Both the position numbers and the translations under genes were made by a program. DNA of 24,214 nt from contig JAYMGJ010000421.1 in the NCBI GenBank assembly GCA_037178675.1, positions 1 through 24,214 of the forward strand, in the 5' to 3' direction. Origin of the DNA: Scleroderma bovista (Eukaryota; Basidiomycota; Agaricomycetes; Boletales; Sclerodermataceae). The notes under the pieces were generated by a model. That model made no database searches, was not told the DNA's origin, and saw only the letters and a list, made by a program, of their open reading frames with translations. Below are positions 10,598 to 20,761 of this stretch, piece after piece; within the stretch, counting starts at the first letter, position 1, and every line of letters begins with the position of its first letter.

Positions 10598-11446
10598 CTA
10601 TTGACTGCATTGTGCTATCAAAACCAATAAAAACCTCACCTCCGCAATGGTCATACCACATTTTGCCAGGTCCAAGACAAATTGGTCATTATTGTGTGCT
10701 AGTCGGTGAATTTGAAGAATCGTTGTCATATCTGAGGTGCCATATCCATGTGAAGCCAGATATTGTGCAGCAAGGGCACTGAGGGGTTGCGATAGTTCTT
10801 CCACCTGTGAGGTTGGCATCCGGTAGTAATTGCTCGAAAGGACACCACATAGGTTGTGGATGTGAGTGTAGATGAGCAGAGAAACGTCTGCTCAACTGGT
10901 AGACGGACGGGGAGAAGTGGGGGGACTAGAAGGTGCCAGGGAAGGGGAAGAGGTGGGAGAGTAGGGGGACGCAATACTGAGTCCGTGCAACATGTCCTCA
11001 AGCATATCTGTTGAAGTTGTGGTACATGAAGGTGTTGGCAGGGGATCGGAGTCGATACTTCCCGCAGCAAGTAAAGGTGACATATGGTCAGTGATACCCT
11101 TGACAATGATAAAGGCAAGTGCCTCCCAAAAACCTTTGTCTGCATGGTTTTGAGGCATCGGAACGACCCCTCAGCAGCCCTTGCGCTCTCCCTGGACAAA
11201 TATCAACATGTGCAGATCAAATTCCGAGAAATTGTATATGTATGCTGTGTGGTGAACTCCGTGGGGTGCACCAATGACAATGGCATGAAAACCAGCCTTA
11301 TAATTGAGCAGAGTGCATACATAGGTGTTGTTCAGAGCAATCAGAAGTTGCCCATGGTCGGGTCTGGGCGGCAATGTAGCGAGAATGCTCTGAAGTGTTT
11401 TCGAGACAAGTCTAGCCTTGGCTAAGGATACACATTGGATTGCCAA
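10598..11446 (-). pseudogene. KDZ-cluster protein of unknown function
   Basis: One minus-strand frame runs from about 11446 to a TAG at 10598-10600, broken only by TGA codons at 11171-11173 and 10892-10894. The first stop sits in 'QGERKGC-stop-GVVPMPQ', where arginine is expected. Recognisable blocks are YNFSEFDLHMLIFV, the FWEALAFIIVKG helix, a Ser/Pro-rich linker and a C-terminal helical part (ALAAQYLASHGYG ... CGMTIAEVRFLLVLI). I do not recognise a named domain. The 5' boundary is uncertain, since the first codons lack a clear ATG and an upstream exon is likely. Its orientation and decay match its neighbours. Confidence 0.5.
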
Positions 11447-11912
11447 TGGAAGAGGCAGGGTCGAGCGACCGCATGATATATGTGGACTACGGTACTATAA
11501 TTATTAAGTCGTCACAGTCTTAGGCAAACAGAACGTACCAATCTCAATATACGCCAGGATCGCCACCTCCAATGATAGCCCAATAAGACTCTGTGTTAGA
11601 CATACCGCACAGTATACTACATGGTCTGATTCTCACCTCACCCAATATTTTATATACAAAGACTGCATTGCCAGTCAGCAAGTCAGGAAAAGTACATACC
11701 AAAATGCGTGGTTCTAAGGAGACTAGATCAGGGAAGAAGTCTGTCCTGACGTGTGAATAAAGTGTGTGGAGTTAGTTAGCATCAAAGGGACAAGATCAAA
11801 TTAGGACACTCGACTTTCCCCTAAGTCTGGCAGTGGCAATAATGCGACAGAAATTGATGTGGCACAAAAGCAGCATACAAATTTACATTGCAAAAGGCAC
11901 AAAAATTGTAGT
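11447..11912. other. Intergenic stretch
   Basis: I see no long ORF, repeat or RNA gene. It separates the 3' end of the viroplasmin-like gene from the 5' side of the next gene and may hold that gene's promoter or first exon. Confidence 0.3.
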
Positions 11913-12815
11913 TTACAGTACCCAACGTGCTACCTTTTTGTCAATTGCACGTAACATTGCCATCACCCCTGTGCCGAAAGAGTCCACCTTGCAATATGTA
12001 GCGTGACTGACCCCAACGACATAAGGTGAAGTGGCTGGCCTAACGATATGGTGAGCAGAGATGCACGAGGTAAAATTGGACAAGGTTTACCATCCAGCAA
12101 TGATGCCAACTCGATGGCCAACGGTAATTAAATATAGTTGGCCCGTTTCGCCAGGAAGAGGAATGTTGTATATAAACCCATTATATACATGCTGAGCATG
12201 GCCGTCAAGGCTTAACTTGCCTGGAGTAAAAGAGCCAATCGGGCCATTGGGGTTGATTGAACTATTGAGGTCAATGGGATGGGGGCTGGGTGCCAAGCTA
12301 GAGGTGGGCTGATGAGAAGCGAAATATCGAGCCTGCACAGGCGAGGAAGTGTACACAGATAAATCCAGTTTTCAGAAGACTGGAGATGGAGGAGAGTTGG
12401 ATGTGGTGGTCAATTGAGAGAAAGACGAGACTGAAGAAGTTGGGAAAGAAGGGAAGTGATTGCTCGAGGGAGTGTAACACATGAGGTCAAGGAGTTCTGT
12501 GGCTGTTTGGGTGCATTCACTCAATTCCCTCAGTAGCTGATTGATGACGTCTGCTCAGAGAAATATTAACAGCACATCAAAACCACACACAACAAGGAAC
12601 TCACCTAGCTGTCTCTTTTGGTCGATAAGGGAACTCATCAACACTGGGGAGGGTGGTGGTGGTGCAGGGGATGATGTTGGGGATACAGGCGACATGGTGA
12701 GATGAGTTGGATGACGGGCGTTCTTGATATATGCTGGGGCTTGTGTTGAATCATGTTTACTAGGATCCACGGCAATTATAATTAGACTTTCAAATTGACT
12801 GAGCCCGAGGTCCAT
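11913..12815 (-). pseudogene. Viroplasmin / RNase H1 N-terminal-like domain protein
   Basis: Three exons join in phase: 12605-12815, 12091-12550 and 11913-12039, with introns of 54 and 51 nt, giving 266 codons. The start could be 12815 or the in-frame ATG at 12693-12695, which begins a Ser/Pro-rich stretch. The N-terminal half is low-complexity with a short helix (VINQLLRELSE). The C-terminus has the hybrid-binding pattern: LYLITVGHRVGI, a GW at the exon junction, then SPYVVGVSHATY and KVDS. That matches the Cauli_VI / RNase H1 N-terminal fold, known to bind RNA-DNA hybrids or dsRNA; activity here is inferred. A TGA at 12372-12374 breaks the frame. No catalytic RNase H domain follows. Confidence 0.6.
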
Positions 12816-13355
12816 GAGAGGTCTGATAGATGCAGTTGCTGGTAGCCAATCATATCATGAATAATGGTAGTACTGAATATCACAAAACACATATATTACA
12901 TGAATATACGAGGGGCACAGGCATAGTAGATTTCATTTGTGCTGGAACTGTAGATCTTGAAGTGTCCCAGATGGAAACAATACTGTAGGATATTTAGATA
13001 CTCTAATAACACCAATGTGTGATAAATCACATAGGTAGTATCTGACATGCATTGAAAGTGGTTCACACCTCCTATCTACCCTCCTCCTGATGGGTCACCG
13101 AGCAAAATATCTTAGTCTTGCAGAGAAACAAAGCGCTCATCGAGCTCAACACAAAAATTACATCCAGACACCTCGGTAAGTGAAGCCTACTATGATGATT
13201 TTATTACAATCGCTTTACTTGTGGCGTTGTTTCAGAGGTTGGGAACAACACAGCATTCATAACCGAGCTGCCTACATGAAGCGCTGCACTCAGCCCACAC
13301 TAGATAGTTTATGCTGTCGTCTCCCTCCTGAACTAACTACACTCGTGACTGTCCC
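12816..13355. other. Non-coding stretch before the second LTR
   Basis: AT-rich sequence without a supported gene. No purine tract precedes the LTR start at 13356, so this does not look like the interior of an LTR element. Confidence 0.35.
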
Positions 13356-14938
13356 TGTCATATCCATACTTTTCCCAGTCGCAACTCCGGTCTAACCCTG
13401 GCCCGCCCAACCTCTCCTTAGGCATAGACACAACTCTGGATCTAGTCCGGCCATCTCCAACCCTATAGCTGCACTCCAGCTCAACTCTGGTCACTACGTC
13501 CATCTCCGCCTCAGGACTAACCCCTGTCTTCCTACAGACAGATCCGCGGTCTAACTCCTCCATGTCGGACCTGTACCTACCACTAGTCGCTACTCCGGTT
13601 TCAGTCCGGCCACTCCCTTAGCCTTGTCTGCGATGTAGCCCAACTCCGGCTGGTACATCCAACTCCGGCTCAGTTCTGCTCCTGCTCCTGCTCCACTTCC
13701 TCTGTCAGGTCCACCAAAGGCTTAGGACATTTCCATGTCCAACTCCGGACCTTCCTCCGGCTACTCCGCCCTTCCTCCACCTGTGCACTCCCTCCACTCG
13801 TGCACTCCCTCCACTCGTGCACTCCCTCCACTCGTGCACTCCCTCCACTCGTGCACTCCCTCCACTCGTGCACTCCCTCCACTCGTGCACTCCCTCCACT
13901 CGTGCACTCCCTCCACTCGTGCACTCCCTCCACTCGTGCACTCCCTCCACTCGTGCACTCCCTCCACTCGTGCACTCCCTCCACTCGTGCACTCCCTCCA
14001 CTCGTGCACTCCCTCCACTCGTGCACTCCCTCCACTCGTGCACTCCCTCCGCTCGTGCACTCCCTCCGCTCTTGCACTTCCTCCAGTCGTGCACTTCCTC
14101 CGCTCGTGCACTTCCTCCGGTCCCACTTCCTCTGGTCCCACTTCCTCTGGTCCCACTTCCTCCGGTCCTGGACATCGCTCCGGACTTAACATTAGTTAAG
14201 TCCACCTCCAACCCTTACCTGTCCTCTTCTGACCTAGTTCCCTTTACTTCACTGTCCCTGCTTTTCCTCCGTCGTCCCTGTATCTCTAGTTCCCCGTGTC
14301 TGCTCCCGCTCCGGTTTATTTTCCTGTACCTGCTTTATTTTCCTGTCCGTTTCTGCTCCATCCCTTGTCACAACTAAGGTGTTTACTTGTCACTGTATAT
14401 ACTCACCCTAGTTCTCATTTACTATATAAACTACTATACTCCGGCCTAGTAGTTTCCTTAGATCAAATCTCGACTAAGATACTCCCCACTCTGTACTACC
14501 CACTATGCTCTCCTAATCCATCTGTTCACCTGAACTCCTGAACTCTGGCCAACTCCAGCCTCCGTCCTATCTCGTCCCCTTGGTCCTATGTCCGATCCTA
14601 GCAAGTCTCCTACTCACATGAGGGCAAAAGCCACCTCTGTCCCAGACTCGACGCTAGACCTCTCAGGACTTATCCCACCTCTGGGATGTCCTTTGCTCCG
14701 GACAAGCTGCACTCAACTCCGGACCACTTTCCTGCGGTTTGGACTTACTCCACAAAAACCCGGACTTACTCCCTGTGCTCCTCTAGTGCCCGGACTTCGT
14801 TCGTTTGACCCGGACTTGACTCTCCGCACTAACTAGCACCTACTAGTGTCTGGACTTACCTCCTCATTAGTTCCCTGCACCAAGTGGAGATGCCCTGGAC
14901 CTCCTAGTAAGATCGTTCGAGGAGAACCGGTCTTGACA
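13356..14938 (+). mobile_element. Second LTR of the solo-LTR family, 1,583 bp
   Basis: It has the same ends as 2594-3814 (TGTCATATCC ... GGTCTTGACA) and the same order of internal blocks, with a TATATAAA at 14423-14430. It is 362 bp longer, nearly all from expansion of a 17-bp minisatellite. The flanking pentamers differ (GTCCC left, GATAT right), so there is no target duplication, and no purine tract or primer-binding site is visible. It is likely a solo LTR that arose by recombination between different insertions, or whose flank was later altered. It keeps more CTCCGG motifs than the other copy. Confidence 0.85.
13784..14168 (+). repeat. 17-bp minisatellite inside the LTR (20 units) with 15-bp variants
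   Basis: The unit TGCACTCCCTCCACTCG occurs 15 times without a change from 13784 to 14038. Five variant 17-mers follow (14039-14123), then three 15-bp units (14124-14168). Because 17 is not a multiple of three, each frame cycles through the same 17-residue peptide, and no frame on either strand meets a stop. That explains the overlapping 129-186-aa ORFs, which I reject as genes. Confidence 0.95.
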
Positions 14939-15152
14939 GATATGCGGCTGGGGATGGAGAGGAAGTCATAACAGAGCTCCAGATCACCACTGCCCAGGCA
15001 TTTAGAGAGTGGGTGCGAGTCAAAAGCTGCGAGGCAGAGTGCACAGCAAGGAGGCACAGAGAGATGGCAAAGAGTGTATTACAATGGTATGCTCAGATCG
15101 TGTACTCATATTATCAAGAAGCAGGCACATTAGAACAAGGAGAAAATCCATA
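14939..15152. other. Short spacer downstream of the KDZ gene
   Basis: Between the LTR and the stop codon of the KDZ-Ulp1 gene I see no gene and no terminal repeat. It would hold the 3' untranslated part of that gene. Confidence 0.4.
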
Positions 15153-18100
15153 CTAGGCTACTGGTGTCGAGAGTACAAAGGATCATAGGTAATATCAAAA
15201 TGCTAGCATGACATTTTCTGTCAGGCCTGTTGCATCATGCCCTTGAAGTACGGCTGCCACGGTGGCTAACACCCATAGTCCGCAGTCATAATTGTTTGTT
15301 TGCAGAGCTCGGGTCTGTGAAAGTACTGTAAGCAAGTTAAGCCATATGGGTAACAAGTAGCTTACTGTCATAGGACAGGCAATCCACCTGGATTCCTGGA
15401 TGTTTCTTGCTTGCGATGTCCAAGAGCTGGGTGATTAACCTCATAACATCCTAGTATGACTCATGTAGTTGGAGTTATTGCAGAATGGTAGTACATAGGT
15501 ATATACACACCTGTACATCGGCTGGCCACCCTTTCTCCTCTGCCAGGCTATCAAAGAGTCGAAGTTCTCGACGGGGAAGATGAGCAATGCACAAAACCCA
15601 GTGGCCAATTGGGGATGGCCTATTAATAGGGAGGATCCACGTGTCCTTGGTCCAGAACATCATATGTCGTGTTGCTCTCCACAGGGATTCATCAGACGCA
15701 TTGTAACGAATATGGGGAAGGTCGTAGGTTGAGAATACTGCAAAGTGATCAGTATCGGATAGTTTGATCGAAGAGAAGAGAAGCCAAATGCATCCATTGA
15801 TGCACACATCATTGAGGCAGCCAGTGGGATTTGCCAAAATTACGACATCTTCTGGTGCAAACAAACAATGATAGGCCCCATCTATTTCAGGCTGTGTTTG
15901 GACTGGGGAAAGCTTGCTGAGGACAATTTTGTACTGGTTTGGCAGCAGTGCTTGAGTCATGTCCAGAGACATGTTCTGGTATTTGGACTATCAGTGTCAA
16001 GGGTACGAAGTAAGATCAAACATACTTCTGGGAGTTCCCAAAGGATGGTCGTGGTGATTGTCGGCTCACCATCCGCGGCATCCTCCTCGAGAAGTCCAGG
16101 CTCCTCTGACAAGAGGTCAGCAAAGACCTCGTGCTCCAGTTCACATGCTGCTTCCTGTGGGCCAATAATATCAGTCAGATCCATGTGCGCTTCTTCTGGG
16201 GCTTCTTCCAGAGCTTGAACGTTGACTATTGTGGGAGTAAGCCAGAAGAATGAGATTTGAGGACGACCACCTGACAGTCTCTCAGCTAGGACAATAGCCC
16301 CATTGGTTTGGCTGTTGAATCGAGAACTTGAGGCCAGTGGATTTGACCAATGTGAAGACAAGGACAGCATATCGTTGCGACACTCATGGAGGGTGAAATA
16401 GAATATTTCATCTAACGTCTATCAATCAAATGCGACATACAGGAATGGGACACTTACTTTCGGGGATGCGGAGCGCGAGTTCTACTGATGCAAGCTCATT
16501 GCCATACCACCAGCAAAGATTGTCCGCCTCGACGCTCAATCGGTGCTGTTCTTCTAAGCATCGATCTTGTTTGAGCATAGCGCAGATCCCATCTCGGACA
16601 TCTTGATCTTCTACCCAACATGGGATTTTCCCAATGGCTGGGGAGATCCAGATGTCTTCCATGAGTGCTTGGTGATTTCGAAGGTCATTGAGTTTGGTGA
16701 GAAGAGGGGTAGGGAGGGGTATGGACCACACTGGATCATGCAGGGCAGCTAGTTGCTCACAGTAGGCATTGAACTTGCGGATAGCGCTCATGAGGGCAGG
16801 CTGCCATTTGGCGATAGCCTTCTGTGTTTGCTGGTGGAGTTTTGTCCCTGTCTCAAATCAGAATGAGTCATTCAGTGAGATCGAAGATTTACCTAACACC
16901 TTCTGGGCTCCACCGACTGCTTGGTCCAATTTGTCCCATTCAAAGAAACTACCTATTGCCCGCTTACATATGTTGATCTTCAAATCACATGCCAAGAGAA
17001 GTATCTGAACGAAGTCAAGGCTGATGCCCTCAAGCTCTGGAAACTTGGTTTGCATGTTGAGAGATGCATAGAGCGCATCAACCTTAGCGATCAAACGGCC
17101 ATGAGTACATTCTAAACTGCCCAAAGCAGACAGGGTATCATCGGAAGTACTCTCCTTTTCTATGGCATTTTTTGCAGTTTGGATAGCCTTCTCGGTGGTG
17201 TCCACATCGGCCTGAAGCGCCAATATGGTGTCAAGTTCTTTCTTCAGTTGTGCTGGAGCATCTATTTCATCAAAACATGAGCCAATCACCCGTCACTTTG
17301 TCAAAGGACTTGATCGAATAGACAGCTGTGATTTCTTTTGAGACGCCCACTGACTTTCCAACTCCTCCACCTCAATGCCACATTCCTCAATCTGATCTTG
17401 TGCGAGCTTGCCTTGCTCCTGCACTCCACGGCAAAGCATCCACTTGATCCAATCACCGAGGTCCGTACACATCTCAGTGCTGATCGCTGCTGCCTGGTGA
17501 TCAATTAACCAAATGTAGTGTTGTTGCTGCCCCCAAAGTAAATAGGTCAGTTATCAGCTAATAATAGGATGGGCCTTATGGAAGAGGAGTGCTCTATACC
17601 AATTAGCTTGATCAGGCGGGACCAAAGCCATTCAGTGCCTTTGCCATCAGAAAGCCCCAGACTGGGCACCAAGCATGGGTTGTAGCCGAGTTGGCATGCC
17701 CACTCATGACCATAGGCATGCATTGCCGTGGTGGTGAATCGGAGCCATGCAGCAACTTGCTCTGGAAGAATATTATACTCAAGAGGGCATTGATTGTCAG
17801 AAGCGAGTTAGAACACTTCTAAAACACTCACCAGTGAGATTGACCTGTCTAGGACACAACCCACATCATACAAGCCAACCACTGTGGCTTGGGAAGGCAA
17901 TAGCATGAAGAGATGGGCGAGGAGCACCACGGCGTACTTCTGCTGTTCGCCTGGGGAGTCGATGTTAGCAAAGAGAAGTGGAATGTCATGACGACAAATG
18001 AGTGCCATGACGCCTATGTCGTCAAAGCTGTCCATAGAGGCCTTCTGCTTTTTCCCATCAGTGGCTTCATAGGATGATTCGCAGGAGTCAATAGCTTCAT

Positions 18101-18920
18101 TGGGTACAAGGGCCTTATGTGCCTTTGGTGGTGTCTTCTGTTGCTTCTTCTCAATATGGGTGCCAATAGTGTCCACTTGATGTTTTGGAAGGAAATATGC
18201 CAGGTCATAGAAGGGAGGACTGGTGCCGGCAGATCAGTGATGTCGATGATGGAAGTTGCCATCCATGGCAATGTGAATGTCACTGCCATCGGGAAGAGGC
18301 CTACCAAAACTTGTGCCCGCAAAGCATGTGGAACAGCACTGGACCAGAATAGATGCACAGTATCCAGAGAACAATGGTGGCTTGGAGGGGGAAGCGATGA
18401 GGTTGGAGGTAGAGATAGGCATGGTCAGGTCATATTTCGAGGGGGTCATCGGATATGAGGAGCTTAACTTGGTCTGGTTTCGTGTATGAGGTACTGGAGT
18501 GCTGGGGGTAACTTGAAGGGGTTTGGAGGCCTCGACTCGTTCATGACACACTTGAAGGGATGCTTTGATCCTCCATTCAACTTCCATATGGAGTACGTCA
18601 AACCATTGCACGGAAAATCCGAGACCGCGTCAAAATGGCTCATGTATGGCTTCATTCTGTGATGCAGTTACATAGCAAAATAATCAACGTGTAGATGCAA
18701 AACATACATGTTTATTGACCATGCGGAAACCTCGCTGAACATAGTGACTATGTAGTGCTGAAGCGAGGGCATTGATGGCATCACAGGACTGCTCAAAAAG
18801 TGAACGATAGAATGCAAGTAAGTCAATAGAAATGGCCATGCAGGGTTGAGAGGGTGCAGTGGGGAATAGTCCTGCATGGACAAGAACTTGGGCAACAGTG
18901 GAGCACTTGCAGTAATGCAG
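15153..18920 (-). pseudogene. KDZ transposase fused to a Ulp1-type cysteine protease
   Basis: Ten exons join in phase: 18708-18920, 17832-18656, 17580-17777, 17310-17526, 16893-17261, 16458-16847, 16026-16411, 15511-15975, 15366-15450 and 15153-15325 (1,106 residues; N-terminus missing). Residues 1-200 have a CKC motif and helical segments. Residues about 195-400 are the KDZ core: CFAGTSFGRPL, MDGNF (D203), a CRHDIPL / GEQQKY block, YDVGC (D335) and DGKGTE (E395), which I take as the candidate RNase H-fold triad. Residues 400-760 are helical, ending in VRDGICAMLKQDRCLEEQ. Residues 867-1106 are Ulp1: LNDVCING, GHW (H991), LFDS (D1008), QTNNYDCG (Q1058, C1064). TGA stops lie at 18630, 18234, 15195 and 15183; the donor at 17579 reads AT instead of GT. 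KDZ elements are known transposons of mushroom fungi. Confidence 0.88.
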
Positions 18921-19142
18921 GTATAAGCTCAGTGTACTGGTAAGTCACTGTATTAGAGTAATACCTAATGCAGGTATAAGCTGCAGTAAGTTAGTAAGTA
19001 TCAATGTAAGGGACAGTAAGTCCTACTCACCTCAGTGTACTGGTAAGTCACTGAGGTGGCACTACGTCGGAGAATGGAAAATGATACTACCGTGATTATG
19101 TAATGCATAGGTACCATATACAGAACACTTATCTAGTCAACA
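18921..19142. repeat. Copia LTR remnant and short repeats upstream of the KDZ fragment
   Basis: Reading the minus strand from 19142, TGTTGACTAG follows a GGGGGAG purine tract (19143-19149), the usual start of a Copia 3' LTR. TAATGCAGGTATAAGCT occurs at 18913-18929 and 18966-18982. A hairpin with CCTCAGTG (19030-19037) and CACTGAGG (19049-19056) arms lies between. The LTR's end is not clear, so it is probably truncated where it meets the KDZ fragment. Confidence 0.5.
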
Positions 19143-20484
19143 CTCCCCCAGAAGTGGTACGTAGTCCGAGAGCAGCTGCGAAATGCTTCGCCTTAACACT
19201 AGGCAAAGCTTTAGTAAGAGTATCTGCAGTCATGTCAGCAGTGGGGCAGTAGATTAAAAGAAAAGAGCTGCTGTCGACTACGAAGCGAATGAAATGGTAA
19301 CATATGTCAATATGTTTCGTGCATGCGTGAAAGCTTCCATCTTTGGTGAGTGCGATGGCTGCCTGGTTGTCACAGTAGAGGACAGTCAGGTTCGCGAGTG
19401 GTCGGAAAACTTCCTCAACGAACCGGCGGAGCCAGACACCTTCCTTCATGGCATGCGTGGCTGCAACATATTCAGCTTCGGCCATTGACAGGGTGACGAG
19501 TTCCTGCTTCTTTGACATCCAGCTGACAGCTCCTCCATCCAGTATGTAGGCATAGCCGGAGATCACATGGCAATGCTCCTGGCTGGCACCATCTGCGTCC
19601 GTATAGCCTTCAAGGCCTTTCTTTCTGGCACCGAATGTTAGCGCTAGACCCTTCGTACCTGCTAGATACCTGTAAATACGTTTTATGGCTTCCCAGTGTA
19701 CCATGCCAGGTTCGTTGGAGAATTGCGTGACCGTAGACACGGCAAATGCAATGTCAGGTCGAGTTCCCACTGCGAGATGCATGAGGGAACCGACGGCGGC
19801 ACAGTATGGGATGTGTTTCATCCGTGCAGCTTCGGTAGGTGAGCTGGGAGCTTGGTTGCGCGAGAGTTGGATATTTGGGTCCATAGGTATAGACAGTGGC
19901 TTGAGATCGGAGAAATTGTATTTCGTTAGGATGGCGTCGACGTATGTAGTCTGCGACAGTGAGATGGTGCGGGCATCTCGGTCGCGCATGACCTTCATTC
20001 CGAGTAGCCAATTGATAGGCCTGAGATCTGATATTTTATATCTTGCCTTGATCTCATCTTTGAATGCTTTGATGAGGGATGGAGAGCTACCAGTGACCGT
20101 ACAGTCGTCGACATGGCTTGCTAGAAGCAGTATGTCACATCCAACATGTAAATAGAATACTCCCCAGTCAGATTCTGCGTGGGTGAGCTTGAGTGCGTGA
20201 AGCGTTCAACACAACTCTAGGTACCACTTCAGTGCACCTTGTTTGGATCCATACAGTGCGACAAGGAGCTTGGCAACCGGCCGTTTGTAGTTTCTGTTGA
20301 TTTTGTAGCCTGGCGGAAGTTCCATGTATATATCTTCGCCTGGATCGAGTTTGCCATTGAGGAACGCCAAGTGGAAGTCGAAGACTTCGACATCCCAGTC
20401 ATTTTGTGTGGCTATCGCGAGAACCGTGTGGAGGGACGATAAACGTGCGACGGGGGCATAGGTGTTGTAAATTAACCAGCACAT
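19129..20484 (-). pseudogene. Ty1/Copia reverse transcriptase-RNase H, 5'-truncated
   Basis: A single minus-strand frame starts near the RT motif NTYAPVARLSS and runs through DFHLAFLNGKL, GSKQGALKWY, the active-site box HVDD and LLGMKV into RNase H. RNase H keeps YTDADG, SMAEAEYVA, LYCDNQAAI and the ADTLTKAL block typical of Copia ends. A TGA at 20206-20208 (after 'WYLELC', where the family has Arg) divides it; otherwise it is open to TAA at 19129-19131, which lies 14 bases inside the LTR, as in many Copia elements. Gag, protease, integrase and the first part of RT are missing. It is co-oriented with the KDZ gene but is an independent element. Confidence 0.87.
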
Positions 20485-20761
20485 GTTACTAGGTACTTAG
20501 GCGCGTGACTGCGTGGCTTACATAAGCCTTCCTAGCGCACATACACAGTAGTATTTTCCTATTAGTCCCTCAGTAGCTTGAACATCTACTGAGGTTACTA
20601 CAGGGTTACCAATTTCCTACCACAGCTTCTGTCCTTTAGGTCCACTGCAGCAACCCCCACCACACCTTTTTCCAAGAGGTTATGAGCCCTGCTCTTGCCT
20701 GAAAGAAGAAGCAAACTTGTGGAAAACAGGATTTATCCTTACCTCGAAAAGATCAAGTGAA
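20485..20761. other. Region between the Copia relic and the long ORF
   Basis: No gene. A hairpin with perfect 9-bp arms, CCTCAGTAG (20568-20576) and CTACTGAGG (20586-20594), resembles the one at 19030-19056 on the other side of the Copia relic. The minus strand reads CCTAGTAACA just before the Copia coding region, so part of a 5' LTR is possible. The right part would be the leader of the long ORF; I see no clear TATA box. Confidence 0.3.

Noticed and set aside
13784..14168. CRISPR-like array
   Set aside because: The units are directly adjacent with no unique spacers, inside an LTR of a fungal genome.
13670..14377. Six overlapping ORFs of 129-186 aa on both strands
   Set aside because: They are produced by the 17-bp minisatellite, which has no stop in any frame.
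2594..14938. The two similar LTRs as the 5' and 3' ends of one 12-kb retrotransposon
   Set aside because: The left LTR has its own perfect target duplication on both sides, the interior holds minus-strand KDZ-type genes, and no primer-binding site or polypurine tract lies inside either LTR.
17262..17309. A separate gene starting MIGSCFDE at 17289
   Set aside because: The start lies inside a 48-nt intron; splicing it joins the KDZ exons in phase and removes a TGA.
15868..18489. Plus-strand ORFs of 61-116 aa
   Set aside because: They are shadows of the minus-strand KDZ-Ulp1 exons.
4013..19142. Terminal inverted repeats for the KDZ cluster
   Set aside because: GCACTA-like words occur near both ends (about 4260 and 19060) but in the same orientation and without longer matching sequence.
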